Source: Mycogone perniciosa
Lineage: Eukaryota > Ascomycota > Sordariomycetes > Hypocreales > Hypocreaceae
DNA: 64,000 nt
NCBI GenBank assembly: GCA_025331125.1
Contig: JAOALB010000047.1
Span: 124,001-188,000, forward strand
Direction: 5' to 3'
The notes beneath the pieces were generated by a model. It was not told where the DNA came from, searched no databases, and was given only the letters and a program-made list of their open reading frames with translations. The position numbers and the translations under genes are program-made. Positions 33,199 through 44,972 of the stretch are shown one piece after another; position 1 is the stretch's first letter; the number at the start of each line of letters is the position of its first letter.

Positions 33199-35228
33199 TG
33201 TCGCCGGGGGTCGTTGGGTGATGTGACTCTGTATTGGGGTCAGCTTTGTTCCGCCAGACACGTTTCTCCCTGAAATTCCCGAACAGGTACGCTCAACTCG
33301 CTTCAGACATATACCATCTCATAAAGAGCACGGGAAACGGCGTTCTTTGTGCAGCGAGAGAGGGGGAGGATTCAAGTGGGGTGGGTTGGTATCCGTTGAG
33401 CATTCAGCCTCAGCCTGATGTACTGAGTCTGGTAGGATATTAGGCATCAATAGGGTCACCACCACGTGTACCGTAAGTTATTGGGCAAAAAGACCTCAAG
33501 GCCAAGGAAATTCAAGCATTCCCAAGCCAACGGAACAGGTCCTACCTCTGGTAAAGGTCGAGAACGATTAGCTGTGTGGTGGTTTTGGTAAAGCTGGAGG
33601 CGCCAAACAGCAATAACCCCAGGTCTCCCAACAATCACAGGAGCTAATCGTTACTCGAGACAAGAAGAGAGGGTAGAATAGAATGACCATTTCTATTCGA
33701 CCTCATTTCACTTGAGCTGAGACATGCGGGTTGCGGGGCATAGCCACATGGACCAGCCATCCAAAAGAAAATCGAAAAGGCCAAGAGTTCTCGCGTTTGA
33801 TGGTCGCACCCAAAGCGAGTGCATCGCGTTCTCCAATACCCACCGCTCAATCCTTGGAGAGTGGGGCTCTATTCTCGGTACAGGTGGGTTAGAGAGTAGT
33901 GTATTGCATGATAAAGACATGACAATAAAATTACAAAGATAGAGAGCTGTATGAAGTACTTCATAGTGGCCATTGTCTTACTCGTGATCCAAGTCTGCTT
34001 TCACCCAGGTGCCTCTCGGCGCTTAAAGAGGGTGCGGATCTACAGCGCTTCGGTATCGGAGGCCGGGGAATCCAGAAGTGGGGTCCGGGCCGGGACCCAC
34101 ATCTCCGTGCAGGTGCATGTGTGATATCTGGACATTTATGAAGCTGGAATGACATCAGGGCTCTAATGAAATAAGATAATAGAAGTCACTGACAGTTAGA
34201 TTAGGTAGTGACATGCTGCTCTTATTGCCACAAGCAGACGTCATGCTCGCCAACTTTGTAGAAGCTTCAACCTTATCCACCCGGAAACGGTCATGCAGCG
34301 GTGATCCATGTTTGAGACGACAGGTTAATCATATTGTCGCACTCGCTTAGCTAAAGAACGATAGTCCACCAAGTTGATGCTTTGCCCTGGACTAATTATA
34401 GGAGGTTCGTGTCAGGTCGCCGCCTTCAGGGCTTGTCTTGGATACTCTCTGTAAACAGGTCGACGTTTCGCCAGACAATATCGCCATCGACCTAGGCTGC
34501 GTCTGTTCCACCAAGCGACTTTTTTTTCAGGGTCTGGATCAAAAAAAGCAATCTTGGTGAACTTCTATTCATCACAAAAACCACGAGCGCTCGGGGTAAG
34601 GACATTGTTGGATTGGTTTATGAAGTTTTGTACAAAACATAGAAGAATCAGATATTCATTCAAGGTGTCTTTATTCTCCAGAGTATCTCTCATTCACCTC
34701 CATCAGCACGTCCTTACTTGCCTAATTCTCAGGAATTGCCAGACCAAACCCAAGTCCAGCTTACCAAAAAACAAAAAGGGCGGCGTCCCTCGCCTCCCTA
34801 TCCCATCTCTGGGTGCGATATGTGCTATATACATAGTAAAAAAACGGGCAATAAAAAACACGAGTATAAAAGCAGGGATATCCCATGCTTTACCAACGCC
34901 TAGTCTCATTACAAACGCCATCATGTCTCCAGTGCTCAACAGCGGGAAATAAGAGTGTCCAGAGGTAGGTAATGGCGGATTTTGATGCAGTGTCGTAAAT
35001 AGTCAGGAGAGTCCTCAAACGGATAGGTGTTTAAGGATGTATGCTTTCGCCCCGTGGGGGGGTATGCTAAAAGCTCAAGGCCGACCCATAACCAACCCTT
35101 CGAACCAAAATTCTAGACAGATTGCATAGTTTGCTATGCTCCGTGGCATTGGATTTCTTGCTGATAAATGCGACCCCTCATAAAACACAAATTGTATAAA
35201 AGACTCAAAACATATTGCTACATGTTGC
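33199..35228. other. 2 kb intergenic region
   Basis: Contains the NLR promoter (33199-33450), several short unsupported frames, and the downstream region of the FLC gene. I found no domain-bearing frame, RNA gene or clear repeat. Confidence 0.5.
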
Positions 35229-37565
35229 TCAGTGTTCATAACCTGCACCACGCTGCCAAGGGCTGTATATCCGATTAGCTAAATGCTCAAATAGTAGAGG
35301 TGCGGAGACAAAATCATCTTACCTGGCATTGTTTTGTGCTCGGTGGCCACTGGCTGGGCTTGCAGTGTTTGCCCGCTGGTGGCTTAGGTGCTGCCCCAAA
35401 GAGGTCCCCCCTGAGTTATACGGAGACGGTGACTCGGATCGGTAGGGACTCGGGCCCCGCTGGCCGTCAGCCGGGAAGAGGGGCATTGAAGGGTTAATGG
35501 GAGATCGAGGCCTCTGAGGGAATGAGCTCTGAGAGTTTGAGGCTGACATGCCGAATGACGCATTCCCAGGGCCTGCGCGCTTTCGGATATCGTCAGAAGA
35601 CATGGAGTCGTTGTCATCTTCAAGGTCAAGCTGGGACTTATACCCAGCCTTGTCACCTCGAGCGGTAGCAGCCAATGCATCCAGCTCAGTCGTCGTATTC
35701 AACTGCGTCTGCGACTTCATGAAGGAGGCACGATCGTCAGCCATAAACTGATATCGGGCATCTGGATTCTTGCGGATGAAAGAGATGATTGTGGAGACGA
35801 TGACCATGAGCAACAGGATCAAGGCAAAGGCAGCATTCATGATGAAGAGAATGACACCAACAACACCAACAACCAGGAGTGGCGCGCCGAACACATTGGT
35901 GAAGATTAGGAGGAAGATGGCATTGAGGAAGTTGATGACGCAAATGGCAATATTGAAAGAGTTGGTACTCTTGTCCATCCAAGGGCGAAGGACCGAAGCT
36001 GCGATGAGGGCGCCTGCCTCGATAATAATGAAGCCAATAGCCTGCGCAATGCCACTTCGCTGGGCTAATGCAACAAGCATGCCCTTGACGAGTGTGTACA
36101 CGAGGACCGGGACGATGAAGTAGTATGCGGAGGCTCGGAACTGCATATAAAGGAATCCCCACTTGTTGAGGGCCTGGGGGTCCGAAAACAGAATATAGGC
36201 AGGGTTCCTGTGCATCGCAACGGAGCGTCGGGCAATGAGAATAACCTTGCTAGCACCCCAACCAAGCGTGAGAAGCAGTCCGAAGAAGAAGAACACGGCC
36301 AAGACAACTTCAGCGGCGGAGTCGACCTGAGTAAACTCCCAAAGACAGAGAATAGTCATCTGAGGAAAGCCAATCAGAGCAACGCGGAAAAGAATACCCT
36401 TGAGGATAGTGATCCACCCGTTGCGAAATTCAAGAAACCTGTCCCTGTTCATAATGTTTCGCTTAACCGCCAGCTCGCAGATGCCCTTGAATATGGCCAC
36501 AGCAGCAGCGGTAACGAGCCCAAAGAGCCAGAAGAAAATCAGACCCGTCATGAAGATGTTAGTGGTCTCAATACCAGCCTTGAAAGCAACGCGCTGAATA
36601 CCAAAGACGATGTAGCTTCCAGATCCGGTTGTGATGTTGGCCCGCTTCACAAGCTCAATGGCACGCTTTGGCATCATGGCTAGACCACGCTTGAACAGAT
36701 TGAGACCAAGCTCGGCAGCCTGAAGGCTTCGCTTCTCAATTTGGACGGATACAGTGGTGAGAGAGTCGAAAATTGTGGAAGGTGTGCCGCCAGTGGCGCG
36801 CTGGTACCAGGTCAGGATATTCTGCATGAAGCCGAGTTTAATAATGCCCATGGACCATTGGAAATCCTGGGTCCAAGACTGGACGATAGGGGGGAGGGGA
36901 ACGCCAGTGAGGCCGAGAATGGCCTGGCCCTGGAAGTAGCCGAACAGAGAAAGCGAATTGGCGGCGACATGGGCGGCGGTGTTGGAGTGACCAAGACCGT
37001 TGACGATGGCTGAGGAGACGAGGGCCAGACCAGCGATAATGGCAGTGGCCCACTTGACACCAATCAGGTTAACAGTCTTGCCGTTGGAGATGTCGGCTTC
37101 GACGCATGCGACACTCTGTCCCGAGCCGGTCAAGTTGACGTGGACCTTGACAGTAGCGTCCAGGTCGGGAATCATGTAAGCAATACCGGGAATCCTACTA
37201 GCAGCGTCCTTGCTGACGGGCAGGTTGAAACCAAAAGCGATCTTTCCAGAAACCATAGGACAGAGACCGGCGAGACCAATGTCACAGGGATCGACCGTCT
37301 GTCGCAGAAAAGTGTAGCCGTACGCTGAAGCCGCAATGTCGAACTGGACCTTGCCCTGAACGGAGGAGGTGGCCACCATGTTGATGCTGGCGGAGTTGTT
37401 GTTGGGCGTGTAGACGAGATTGAACAAGCTGGCCTGGAGACTCGAGTCCTGCTGGCAGGTGTTGAGCGAGCTGGAGATGAGCATCCTCTCGTCCGCTGAC
37501 ACTGGCGCCAGCATGGTGGCCATCGAGGCCAGGAGGAGGAGCGGCGCCTTCATAGGGGACCGCAT
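35229..37565 (-). CDS. FLC: FLC-family (flavin carrier) TRP-like membrane protein
   Basis: Multi-spanning ER/Golgi/plasma-membrane protein of the FLC/TRP-like family, tied in yeasts to FAD transport into the ER, calcium homeostasis and wall integrity. About 758 residues. Order: signal peptide 1-24 (PLLLLASMATMLAPVSA); MD-2-like lipid-recognition (ML-like) domain to about 165, with paired cysteines; TM helices from about 170; TRP-like core about 335-620 (RNGWITILKGILFRVALIGF, NPAYILFSDPQALNKWGFLY); cytosolic Ser/Pro-rich tail. The main exon (37565-35323) seems to stop just after GHRAQNNAR, but that point is a GTAAGA donor. Intron 35322-35263 has GCTAAT and ACAG; the second exon adds SPWQRGAGYEH before TGA at 35229, the conserved end of the family. 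Confidence 0.9.
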
Positions 37566-40096
37566 CGTGCCGGATGAGTCTATTCGTAGAGCGAGGATTC
37601 GCGATTAGGCGGGAGTCTTTCGCGAGTCGGTTGGAGAGGATTGTCGTCCTGCGAAACGCCTCGCTCCAGGAGAAATTCGACGCGATGGGTAGGAGGTGGG
37701 AGGGAACCCGTCCGGAATGCTCGGTCGAAAAGGGAAATTGCTCGCAAATCGGCGGTTCTCTGGTCAAGAAAGCGATGTCGATACGGACGATCAGGCGCTG
37801 CCCAAGTCGATGGCTCTTTGGTTCTTCAGTTCAAAGCGAGGGGAGGAGAGAGGAGAGAGAGGAGAAAATGATGACGAAATGCGAAGTTCAGGAGTGGCCG
37901 ACGAAGTTAAACAACTAGCGGAAGAAAAGGCGAGTAATGGAAAAATATATAATCAAAAAACGTCAACTCAAAGTGAGAGAGAACGAAGGTAGAAAACAGG
38001 TGAGCGAACGGTGAGATGCCTCGACTTGCACTCAATCGATTGGAGATCTTCCGGAGCGATAGATCAGTCAATACATAGGATTCACAGATACGTGGTTTCG
38101 GATGCGGGTTTTGGGGTTCAGAGACGGGAGGATTCGAGAACGGGAGGATGGGGAGAGCGCTATGGGGCATCAGACGTGCAGTAGCGGCATCAGCAGCATC
38201 AGTTTAGTGGGATCAGCGCTTGCAGCGAGCGTAATTCATATTTCAGGGGTGTGGGTGCTGGGGTGTGTTCAGGGCGTGCACAGCCAACCACCAACCACCA
38301 AGCCCGCTAGCAGTGGTCCTGGAAGCTGGAATTCCCGATGGTGTCACTGCAAGCGGGGAGCCTAATGTTAGTGCCGCTTGGGAGGTGTCGGCGGTATGGT
38401 ACCTCAGGTTAGCGCCAATCTGCGCAGCACCACATGTATACGTGCCCCTGGTTCACCGTGGCGGGGACCGGCGATTTGGCATGTGCACTAACAGACTCTA
38501 CCCTGGGCTGTCGCTCTGCTGCAAAATCGCCAGAGGGCCTCAGGGCATCATCACTGCATCCAAACGTCATCCATTAGAGTTACGGATCGACCTCACATTA
38601 TCGCGGGCATTTGATTGACAGACAGCGAATGCCAATGCACTCACTGCACTACTGGCAGAAAAACAAACAGCCGCTGCTGCGCCCCTCGTGTCCCGCAACA
38701 CACAACGTATCAGACTCCCGCATAGCCAAAGCCCAAACAAGCCAATGCTCATTTCACTTCTTTTCACCAGTCGCGTCAGGATGGGAAGCTGGAACGTACA
38801 CAATACAACCCCTCTGTGCGAAGTACGGAGTAGTATACTCGTAGTAGTACTAGTATCTACGAGTATGTACTAAACCTCCAGCCCATGAATTTGCTTGCGC
38901 AGCCGCCGAGACCCATCAGGAGGGAACCTATGATGATTTCGCACGCACGCGACAACACCCAACCCGAACCAAACCAACCGCCAGCCAGCTGCACAGCCTC
39001 CGGCGTGATTTTCTGGTTTTGTTTGGCCAGGGGGTGTCATTCGCCTACGAGTACTCCGTACCGTCGTCTGATGCCAGAGACACAGCATAAGGCCAGCGGC
39101 TAGGCAAATAATGCATAACACACACATTATTAGGTCGTAGCACATACCTAGCCCATTGTAAAGCCCGGAAGCTGATGAAATGTTGCATTTTTGGGCGTCT
39201 TTATTATTAGCAACCAACCGGCCCGCCATTTGTTTTTCTGTTTTTTTTTGGCCCTCAGCTTCATATCCTTCACAATCCAGCTGTTGCTTAGGAAATGCTA
39301 GCATTACTACTTACATACTCATACGGAGTACTATTATGACCGAATCCGAATGGAATGTCTGCCAAGGTCAATAGCGCGCGGTGAAACCATACGAACCTAC
39401 CATATTGAGCCTGGTGGTATGTAAGACGGATAGTAAACCACTATTGTCCCGTATATAATTTTAAGTTTCGCTGCCGAGTAGAAACGACCATTTGGAATTT
39501 TCTTGTCTTCGTATTCATCATCAGTGGCGCAGGAAACACTGACGAATGCATTCTCTTGGCGGGAAAGGCGTTTCCTTCTGCGTCCTTACGGTGCAACATG
39601 ACCAGTCCCATCATGTGTCATTCCGTTCAAATCCGGGACGGCGGGAACAGCACATTGAACACATGCCCTGTAAAAGGCGTGAGAAGAAAGAATCTAAAAA
39701 TAAATTAGAGCCGTCAAATCGCTAGTCTATCGCAAGTCTATCTATTCTACGGAGTAATATCTGATAAATTCTCGCTACCAGAAAAACCAAATGCATCGTC
39801 CCAAGCCTTATAGCACGTGTGAAATTCCCTCCATCCGAACAGCCCTTGGTATCGGGTCAACGCCATCGTGTATCAACGCCATACACCTGAAACCCAGCTT
39901 GGGCATGAAGGTCGATCCCAGGAAAAAACCCTGGTTCTTCTGACATCGGACAACTCTACGAGTACTAAGTAGTCTAGGCGTCTGAGCCTCAAAACCGGTC
40001 TGAAACGAATGTGGCTCAACAGACATCATGTTTGATTCTCATTTCAATTCATTCACATATACGAAGTGCATATCCACCATTTGCCGAATAGCCCGT
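37566..40096. other. 2.5 kb intergenic region
   Basis: No supported gene. The first 500 nt upstream of the FLC start are purine-rich (GGAGAGAGG). 38820-38875 and 39050-39061 contain the GTACGGAGT/ACTCCGTAC element and TAGTAGTACTAG variants. Remaining open frames are short, overlapping and compositionally random. Confidence 0.5.
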
Positions 40097-42697
40097 CTAT
40101 AGAACATCCCACTGCATATCCCATGGCTGAATCCCCTGCTTAAAGTCAATGCCATGCTTATAATTGCTAATCAACTCCTCCTGATCCACGCCGCAGTGCT
40201 TCTGTCCGTCTCGTCCCACAAACCAGCCCAGGCCATAGGTTTTGCCGTCATCAAGCTTGCGCAGCATCTGTGCCGTGCTGAACTTCTCCGTCCCGACAAA
40301 GTCATAGATCATCTTACTCTGGTGGATGTACGCCAGCACCGAGGCGATCGTATTCGGCTGTCGGGGGAGGAAAGGGTGTCGTCGCCGGGAGAGGACGATA
40401 CCGGCTACAACACTCATGTAGACCAAAATGAAGAAGGATAGGCCCACCGATAGGTAAAATGACTTGACGGTCTCCTGGCCGGAGTTGATCAGTTGGCCTG
40501 ATTCCACAGAGTCTGGGTTTGTTAATTCCTGCAGAAAATCATGCCCGTCAACGGTAGCCAAACCCGTCACCAAGATGGTTAGGAATTCAGCCATGACACT
40601 TCCAAACCCAACCAAGAAGACGAGAATATGCCCATTCAAGAGTGCCCTTATGGGCAAGTACAGAAAAGGGAGTGCTGTATAATCCAGCAGCAAGGTCTTT
40701 GACGGCGCGTGTCGCCTGGAAAGAATATAGAATGGTTCCATCATGCGGACGGCCGTCTCCATACCACTCCAGGACAGCTTTAGACCGACAGCTAACGCGG
40801 TGACGACCCATGGTGCCTTATCCGTCACTACAATGGCAGGGGAAAACAAAAACGCCGGTATAAAGCCCAAGTATAGCAACAGTCCAATGATCATCAGGAT
40901 GATGCCGACAGGACGGAGCATCAGGGGATGCGGATTCGAGGGGAGGTTGTGGTCCTGGAATCTGTCTCTCTCCTTGGAAGAAACTGGGTTTTCGTCGTCA
41001 GGAGAGATGGAGGAGTTTCTCAGCACGTAGCGGTTATACTTGAGCCTGTGATGGATGTCGTCATGATTGGCCGTGTCCATGTCCTTGAAGTCCATCAAGA
41101 TGTGGCTCACAACAGCCATCGATGCGAGACCGGCAATGCCCCTGACATCGGATAAAAGACCAGAGCGTCGGCTTTGGAGGAGGTAAAACAGACCCGAGCC
41201 AAGCGCGGCACACACCACAAGTGTTGTTGTTAAAAGACGAGACCAGACGGAGGCGAAATTCAACGACTTGAATTCGTCCGGGTGTGCCATACGATGGTCT
41301 CGACTCGGGCTTAGCACCACCGATGCGGCTGCAAAAGTCGGTACCAGTGACACGGCAAAAATAGTTGCGATGGACGACAGCGCCACCGCATAATGACCTC
41401 TCCTGAGCGCTCTAAACGGTCGGAAAAAGTTGAAAGTGTTTGCGTAGTCAATGTTGATGGACTCAGCAGCCAAAGCACCATCTTGCTTGGACAACTGGTA
41501 GAATGCCTCGAGCCGGCGCACTTCGAAGTCGGTAAACTGCCAAAGAACGCCATAGACGACGGCGGATAGGGTTGGAGCAAACTTGACGGCAAAATAAAGC
41601 CCCGATTGTACTTCATTTGGCGACTTGAATTTGAGCACTGGATTGTCCTTGTATCTTTGGAACAAGACCTCCTGCATGATCGCGAGGGCCAGGGATATGA
41701 TGATCAACGTGCTGAGATATGGCCATTGCATGGCGAATGGCTTCCAATTCGGCTGCGGGAAGAAGAGTTTTGTTACGCGTGCCTTCTCTTTGGCAGGGAA
41801 GGTAGACTGTCGCAACTGATGAGGAGCGATATTGACGGGTCCCACAATATTGCTTAAATCAGCCCCCGCAGGCTCATCTATAATCACCTCAATGACCTTG
41901 CCCCGACGATTTGCTTCATCCTGTTCTATGTGTCGCAACGTTTCGGTACGAGATAATCGCGAAAAGGACCTCGTAAGGCTGCGCTGAACGGCAACAGGCG
42001 ACGCAAGTAGATCGGCACTCCGAACGCTAGCATCGGGTCGGAACCCTTGTCCCAACCCACCCGTCAAGTTCCCGTTTGCCTCTTGTTCTTGCAGCCTCTT
42101 GATGAATGCTTGATCGTGAGAAGCCATCGGCCCGAGGGTTGCTGTGAAGTCGAAGACCGGGACTAAGTTGTCTTCCTCCTCTTCCTCCTGGATGGCTTTG
42201 TAGGTACCCTGTGTGGTCCCCATCGGGGCCGCGGATTGGAGGAGCGACAAGTCATACAACTCTTCCTCCTGTATGCTTTCTGGAACCGTCTGCCTGACAG
42301 AAGCATAACTTGGCTTGTGACTCGTTCTCGATAGGGATCTATGTGACGGGCCACTCGGCGGCACTGGCGCGTACCTCCCACTAGGGTTCGAGTATAGAAA
42401 CGAACCGGACCACGAATTCCCAGGCACATAGTAGGCAGTAGTGGTATTATGAGTGTCATACCCAGTATTCGGCGTAGGATCTTGATACGCGTATTCAGAG
42501 GCTACCGAAACAAGAGATTCGCGTCCGCGCAAAGGGTGATGGGAGTCAGAAAGGTCGTAGGGGTAGTCAATGTCGCTGACCTCGGAGATGTTGGATATCC
42601 GGTGACTGAGCTGCTGGCTGGGTTGAGGCGCTCCCCGGTAGGGCTCTCTGAAGGGCTCCCTGAAGGGCTCTCTACCCTGATTGCTATGGTAATTCAT
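40097..42697 (-). CDS. DUF3433 multi-spanning membrane protein
   Basis: Intron-free, 866 residues from ATG 42697 (MNYHSNQGREPF); codons further upstream lack an ATG. The first 300 residues are cytosolic and disordered, with a small REPF repeat at the start, a Tyr/Pro/Ser-rich middle and an acidic EEEEED stretch. Two DUF3433 modules follow, each opening with TM helices (WPYLSTLIIISLALAIM; RPVGIILMIIGLLLYLGF) and carrying the motif LExFYQLS or MEPFYILSRR, then an FRPFRALRRGHY- or YLPIRALLNGHI-like segment. The C-terminus has KTYGLGWFVGRDGQKHCGVD. About ten TM helices are expected. The family includes, I believe, Neurospora spray, linked to calcium and hyphal growth; that link is from memory. 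Molecular activity is unknown. Confidence 0.85.
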   Translation of the reverse strand: MNYHSNQGREPFREPFREPYRGAPQPSQQLSHRISNISEVSDIDYPYDLSDSHHPLRGRESLVSVASEYAYQDPTPNTGYDTHNTTTAYYVPGNSWSGSFLYSNPSGRYAPVPPSGPSHRSLSRTSHKPSYASVRQTVPESIQEEELYDLSLLQSAAPMGTTQGTYKAIQEEEEEDNLVPVFDFTATLGPMASHDQAFIKRLQEQEANGNLTGGLGQGFRPDASVRSADLLASPVAVQRSLTRSFSRLSRTETLRHIEQDEANRRGKVIEVIIDEPAGADLSNIVGPVNIAPHQLRQSTFPAKEKARVTKLFFPQPNWKPFAMQWPYLSTLIIISLALAIMQEVLFQRYKDNPVLKFKSPNEVQSGLYFAVKFAPTLSAVVYGVLWQFTDFEVRRLEAFYQLSKQDGALAAESINIDYANTFNFFRPFRALRRGHYAVALSSIATIFAVSLVPTFAAASVVLSPSRDHRMAHPDEFKSLNFASVWSRLLTTTLVVCAALGSGLFYLLQSRRSGLLSDVRGIAGLASMAVVSHILMDFKDMDTANHDDIHHRLKYNRYVLRNSSISPDDENPVSSKERDRFQDHNLPSNPHPLMLRPVGIILMIIGLLLYLGFIPAFLFSPAIVVTDKAPWVVTALAVGLKLSWSGMETAVRMMEPFYILSRRHAPSKTLLLDYTALPFLYLPIRALLNGHILVFLVGFGSVMAEFLTILVTGLATVDGHDFLQELTNPDSVESGQLINSGQETVKSFYLSVGLSFFILVYMSVVAGIVLSRRRHPFLPRQPNTIASVLAYIHQSKMIYDFVGTEKFSTAQMLRKLDDGKTYGLGWFVGRDGQKHCGVDQEELISNYKHGIDFKQGIQPWDMQWDVL

Positions 42698-43691
42698 TTT
42701 CTTCTCGGTGAACCATGGCGAACACGTCTCTAATGGCTGGGCTGGTCGTTTTATAGAGGCGAATCGCGGGGAACGACAGCAGAGTGGTGTAACCGTTGGC
42801 ACTGATGCGTTGTTCGTAGAGCGCAAAGACGGATAGCAGCAAGCGAACGGCAAGATCTGAGGCACAAACGAAAAGGAAAACCAAGTTTCACTGTCGCGAT
42901 CATGGAAGAAGCAGGGAGCAAGCTTGTAAGGAAGAGAAAGCCGCCGCCATGGTAGCGGTCAAGCTTGGCAACCTGGAGCTGAAAGCGCCCTGATGGCGTT
43001 TGACTGTGACAGCCCTGTCTGCTCTGTCGCGGCGCTTGACCAACGATGCGTGGTGCCTCATTGACGGTCGCATAATAGGCAGCTCGGACTCAGAGGCCGT
43101 CTCTTCAGCCGGTGCAGCCAGGCGTATCGGCTGATTGGATCTAGCGATTGCACATGCATGCTCGGCCATACTGCTATGTGCGGGTATAGCAGCCATTAGA
43201 GCCATCAGAGCCTCAAGGGGCGGCGGCTGCGGCGGCCTCCCGCGGCTGAAGATCAGGGCACGGAAGTACGAAGTACGACGTGTATCCGCAAGTATTCCTC
43301 CGCATCTATTTTGGAGGCCGTTCAGGATTTGCCAACCAAACAGGCGGCGCTCGTATCGTATCCAACTAGAGATCCTTTGGAGCCGCATTGCCGATGATCG
43401 GGTACTAGCAGTAGTTTAATCGTCTTGGCAATGAGATAAGCATTTATGTGGTCTCATGATTGACATTTAATGCCTAACTGGACAAAGGCTATCGTGACAA
43501 ATTGTCAGGCCGCGGGATAAATGCAACATCTATTAATCCGCTCAATGGACCAACCTGCATCCAACTCCTAATCCTACCTAATCTGATTATAATAATACCC
43601 ATCCCGAGAACTCCCATGAATATGGAAACAAAGCGATCAACGCCGCTATCCTTTTGGACAAAAATATGCATACTGATTAATATGTCTCAGA
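42698..43691. other. Intergenic region
   Basis: 1 kb between the DUF3433 start and the stop of the minus-strand PLC-like gene. It should contain the DUF3433 promoter. A GAAGTACGAAGTACGA variant of the dispersed element lies near 43263-43278. No gene seen. Confidence 0.5.
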
Positions 43692-44972
43692 TCACAGCAC
43701 TAGCCAAGCTGATACTGCCAACGACACAAATCCCGTCCAGAAGAACATGGCATGCCCGTCCAGTACAGCAGCAACCGACTTTTCTTTGCCGCAGCATGTC
43801 CGGTTATACGTCACATTGTTGACTCTCGCTGCCGCCTCGAACACTGATCCCGGCGGCGACCCGTAGTTGTAGTAGTCCACGTTGAGGACGTTTGGCGCGC
43901 GGCCCCAATCAGAGCGGCAGTTGTTGGCGGCCAGTCCGACACTGCCAAAGCCCTCGGCGGCGTTTGTGTCATTGAGTAGTGAGACGGCTGGGACGAGCAG
44001 CTCTGCGCTGAAGACATTGAACTGGGCGTTCAGGTTATGGTTCATCAGGTACAGACGATTCTTGGCTGCGTCTGCCGATAAGTCTGGGGGACGTTGCACT
44101 GTGCAGGGGAATTCGCGGTCCAAGGGGTCGAACGGTGTTTCCCACATCTGGGAGAATTCGTCCAGCAGCCAAGGGTAGGCTGCCTGGTTGGCCTTGTAAT
44201 CGAGGAACATGATGACACGCTTTCCGTGGAGAATCAATGTCTCCAAGGTCGGCCAGTCCTCCAAGGTCATTGGGAAGACGGTGGGCTCAAAGGCATACTT
44301 CAATATTCCCGTCTTCTCAATGTACGGCGCATACATTGACGGATCCGAGTAGTTACCGTTGCCCAGCAGGATGGTGACGACATCGTAAGGATGGACATCA
44401 ACCCATTCCCTCACTTCCGTTAGCCAGTCAGTAATGGGTCCGGCATCCAAGAGGTCGCAGGATGAATGGCAGAAGTGTGGCACCGTGCCATTGACAGGCC
44501 ACTGGATCTGGGCCTGGATAAATCGGACCCCGTCGTCAAGCTGCGTCTTGACAGGGAGTGCCTGGTTGGAGCCCGAATTGCCCGGGCGCACAAAGGGCGA
44601 GTTATGGCAGCCGACAAATGTGATGTTGCTGTACCTGCGAGAACAGAACTCGACGTAGTCGTTGCAGGGCTGTGTGTTTTTCGGTGTCGGGGCTGTGGAC
44701 GTGGACGTGAGGTTGGATCCGGTCGTGAGGGAGGAGGATAATGAAGTGCTGGCTGTGGCATTGCTCGTGAGGCCGCTGACACCCGTAAGGGTGATTTTCG
44801 AGGCATATGTCGTGTAGACGCCGGTCGGTGGTCCTGTTTGGATGTCTGGTTTCTGCGTTTTGGTGCCTTCGAGGAAGGTCAATTCAGAGGTCTCCGAGTA
44901 TGATACTTCTTGGGCGAAGACATTGGATGTCAGCAGCGTAAGCGCGCACAGGGCCGCATTTGAGGCTCTCAT
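43692..44972 (-). CDS. PLC-like phosphodiesterase, secreted, probably GPI-anchored
   Basis: Single-exon gene of 426 residues. The signal peptide is MRASNAALCALTLLTSNVFA; a Thr/Ser-rich, probably O-glycosylated linker follows (about 30-100). The PI-PLC X-like barrel begins at CNDYVEFCSRRYSNITFVGC with HNSPF carrying the likely catalytic His, then FIQAQIQWP, HFCHSSCDLLDAGP, HPYDVVTILLGNGN and DEFSQMWETPFD. The C-terminus ends in a hydrophobic stretch (FFWTGFVSLAVSAWLVL) with no following charges, typical of a GPI signal. The start is ATG 44972; a TTG upstream would add unlikely sequence. It is a paralogue of the gene at the left edge of the window. Members lack the classical calcium-binding PLC Y domain; substrate not known. 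Confidence 0.88.
   Translation of the reverse strand: MRASNAALCALTLLTSNVFAQEVSYSETSELTFLEGTKTQKPDIQTGPPTGVYTTYASKITLTGVSGLTSNATASTSLSSSLTTGSNLTSTSTAPTPKNTQPCNDYVEFCSRRYSNITFVGCHNSPFVRPGNSGSNQALPVKTQLDDGVRFIQAQIQWPVNGTVPHFCHSSCDLLDAGPITDWLTEVREWVDVHPYDVVTILLGNGNYSDPSMYAPYIEKTGILKYAFEPTVFPMTLEDWPTLETLILHGKRVIMFLDYKANQAAYPWLLDEFSQMWETPFDPLDREFPCTVQRPPDLSADAAKNRLYLMNHNLNAQFNVFSAELLVPAVSLLNDTNAAEGFGSVGLAANNCRSDWGRAPNVLNVDYYNYGSPPGSVFEAAARVNNVTYNRTCCGKEKSVAAVLDGHAMFFWTGFVSLAVSAWLVL

Noticed and set aside
33724..34952. Short frames between the NLR and FLC genes
   Set aside because: No recognised domain, no convincing start and splice structure.
38102..38844. Plus-strand frames upstream of the FLC gene
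   Set aside because: Short, low-complexity and unsupported.
42698..42865. Upstream extension of the DUF3433 frame
   Set aside because: It begins with GTG, not ATG; the in-frame ATG at 42697 gives a typical N-terminus.
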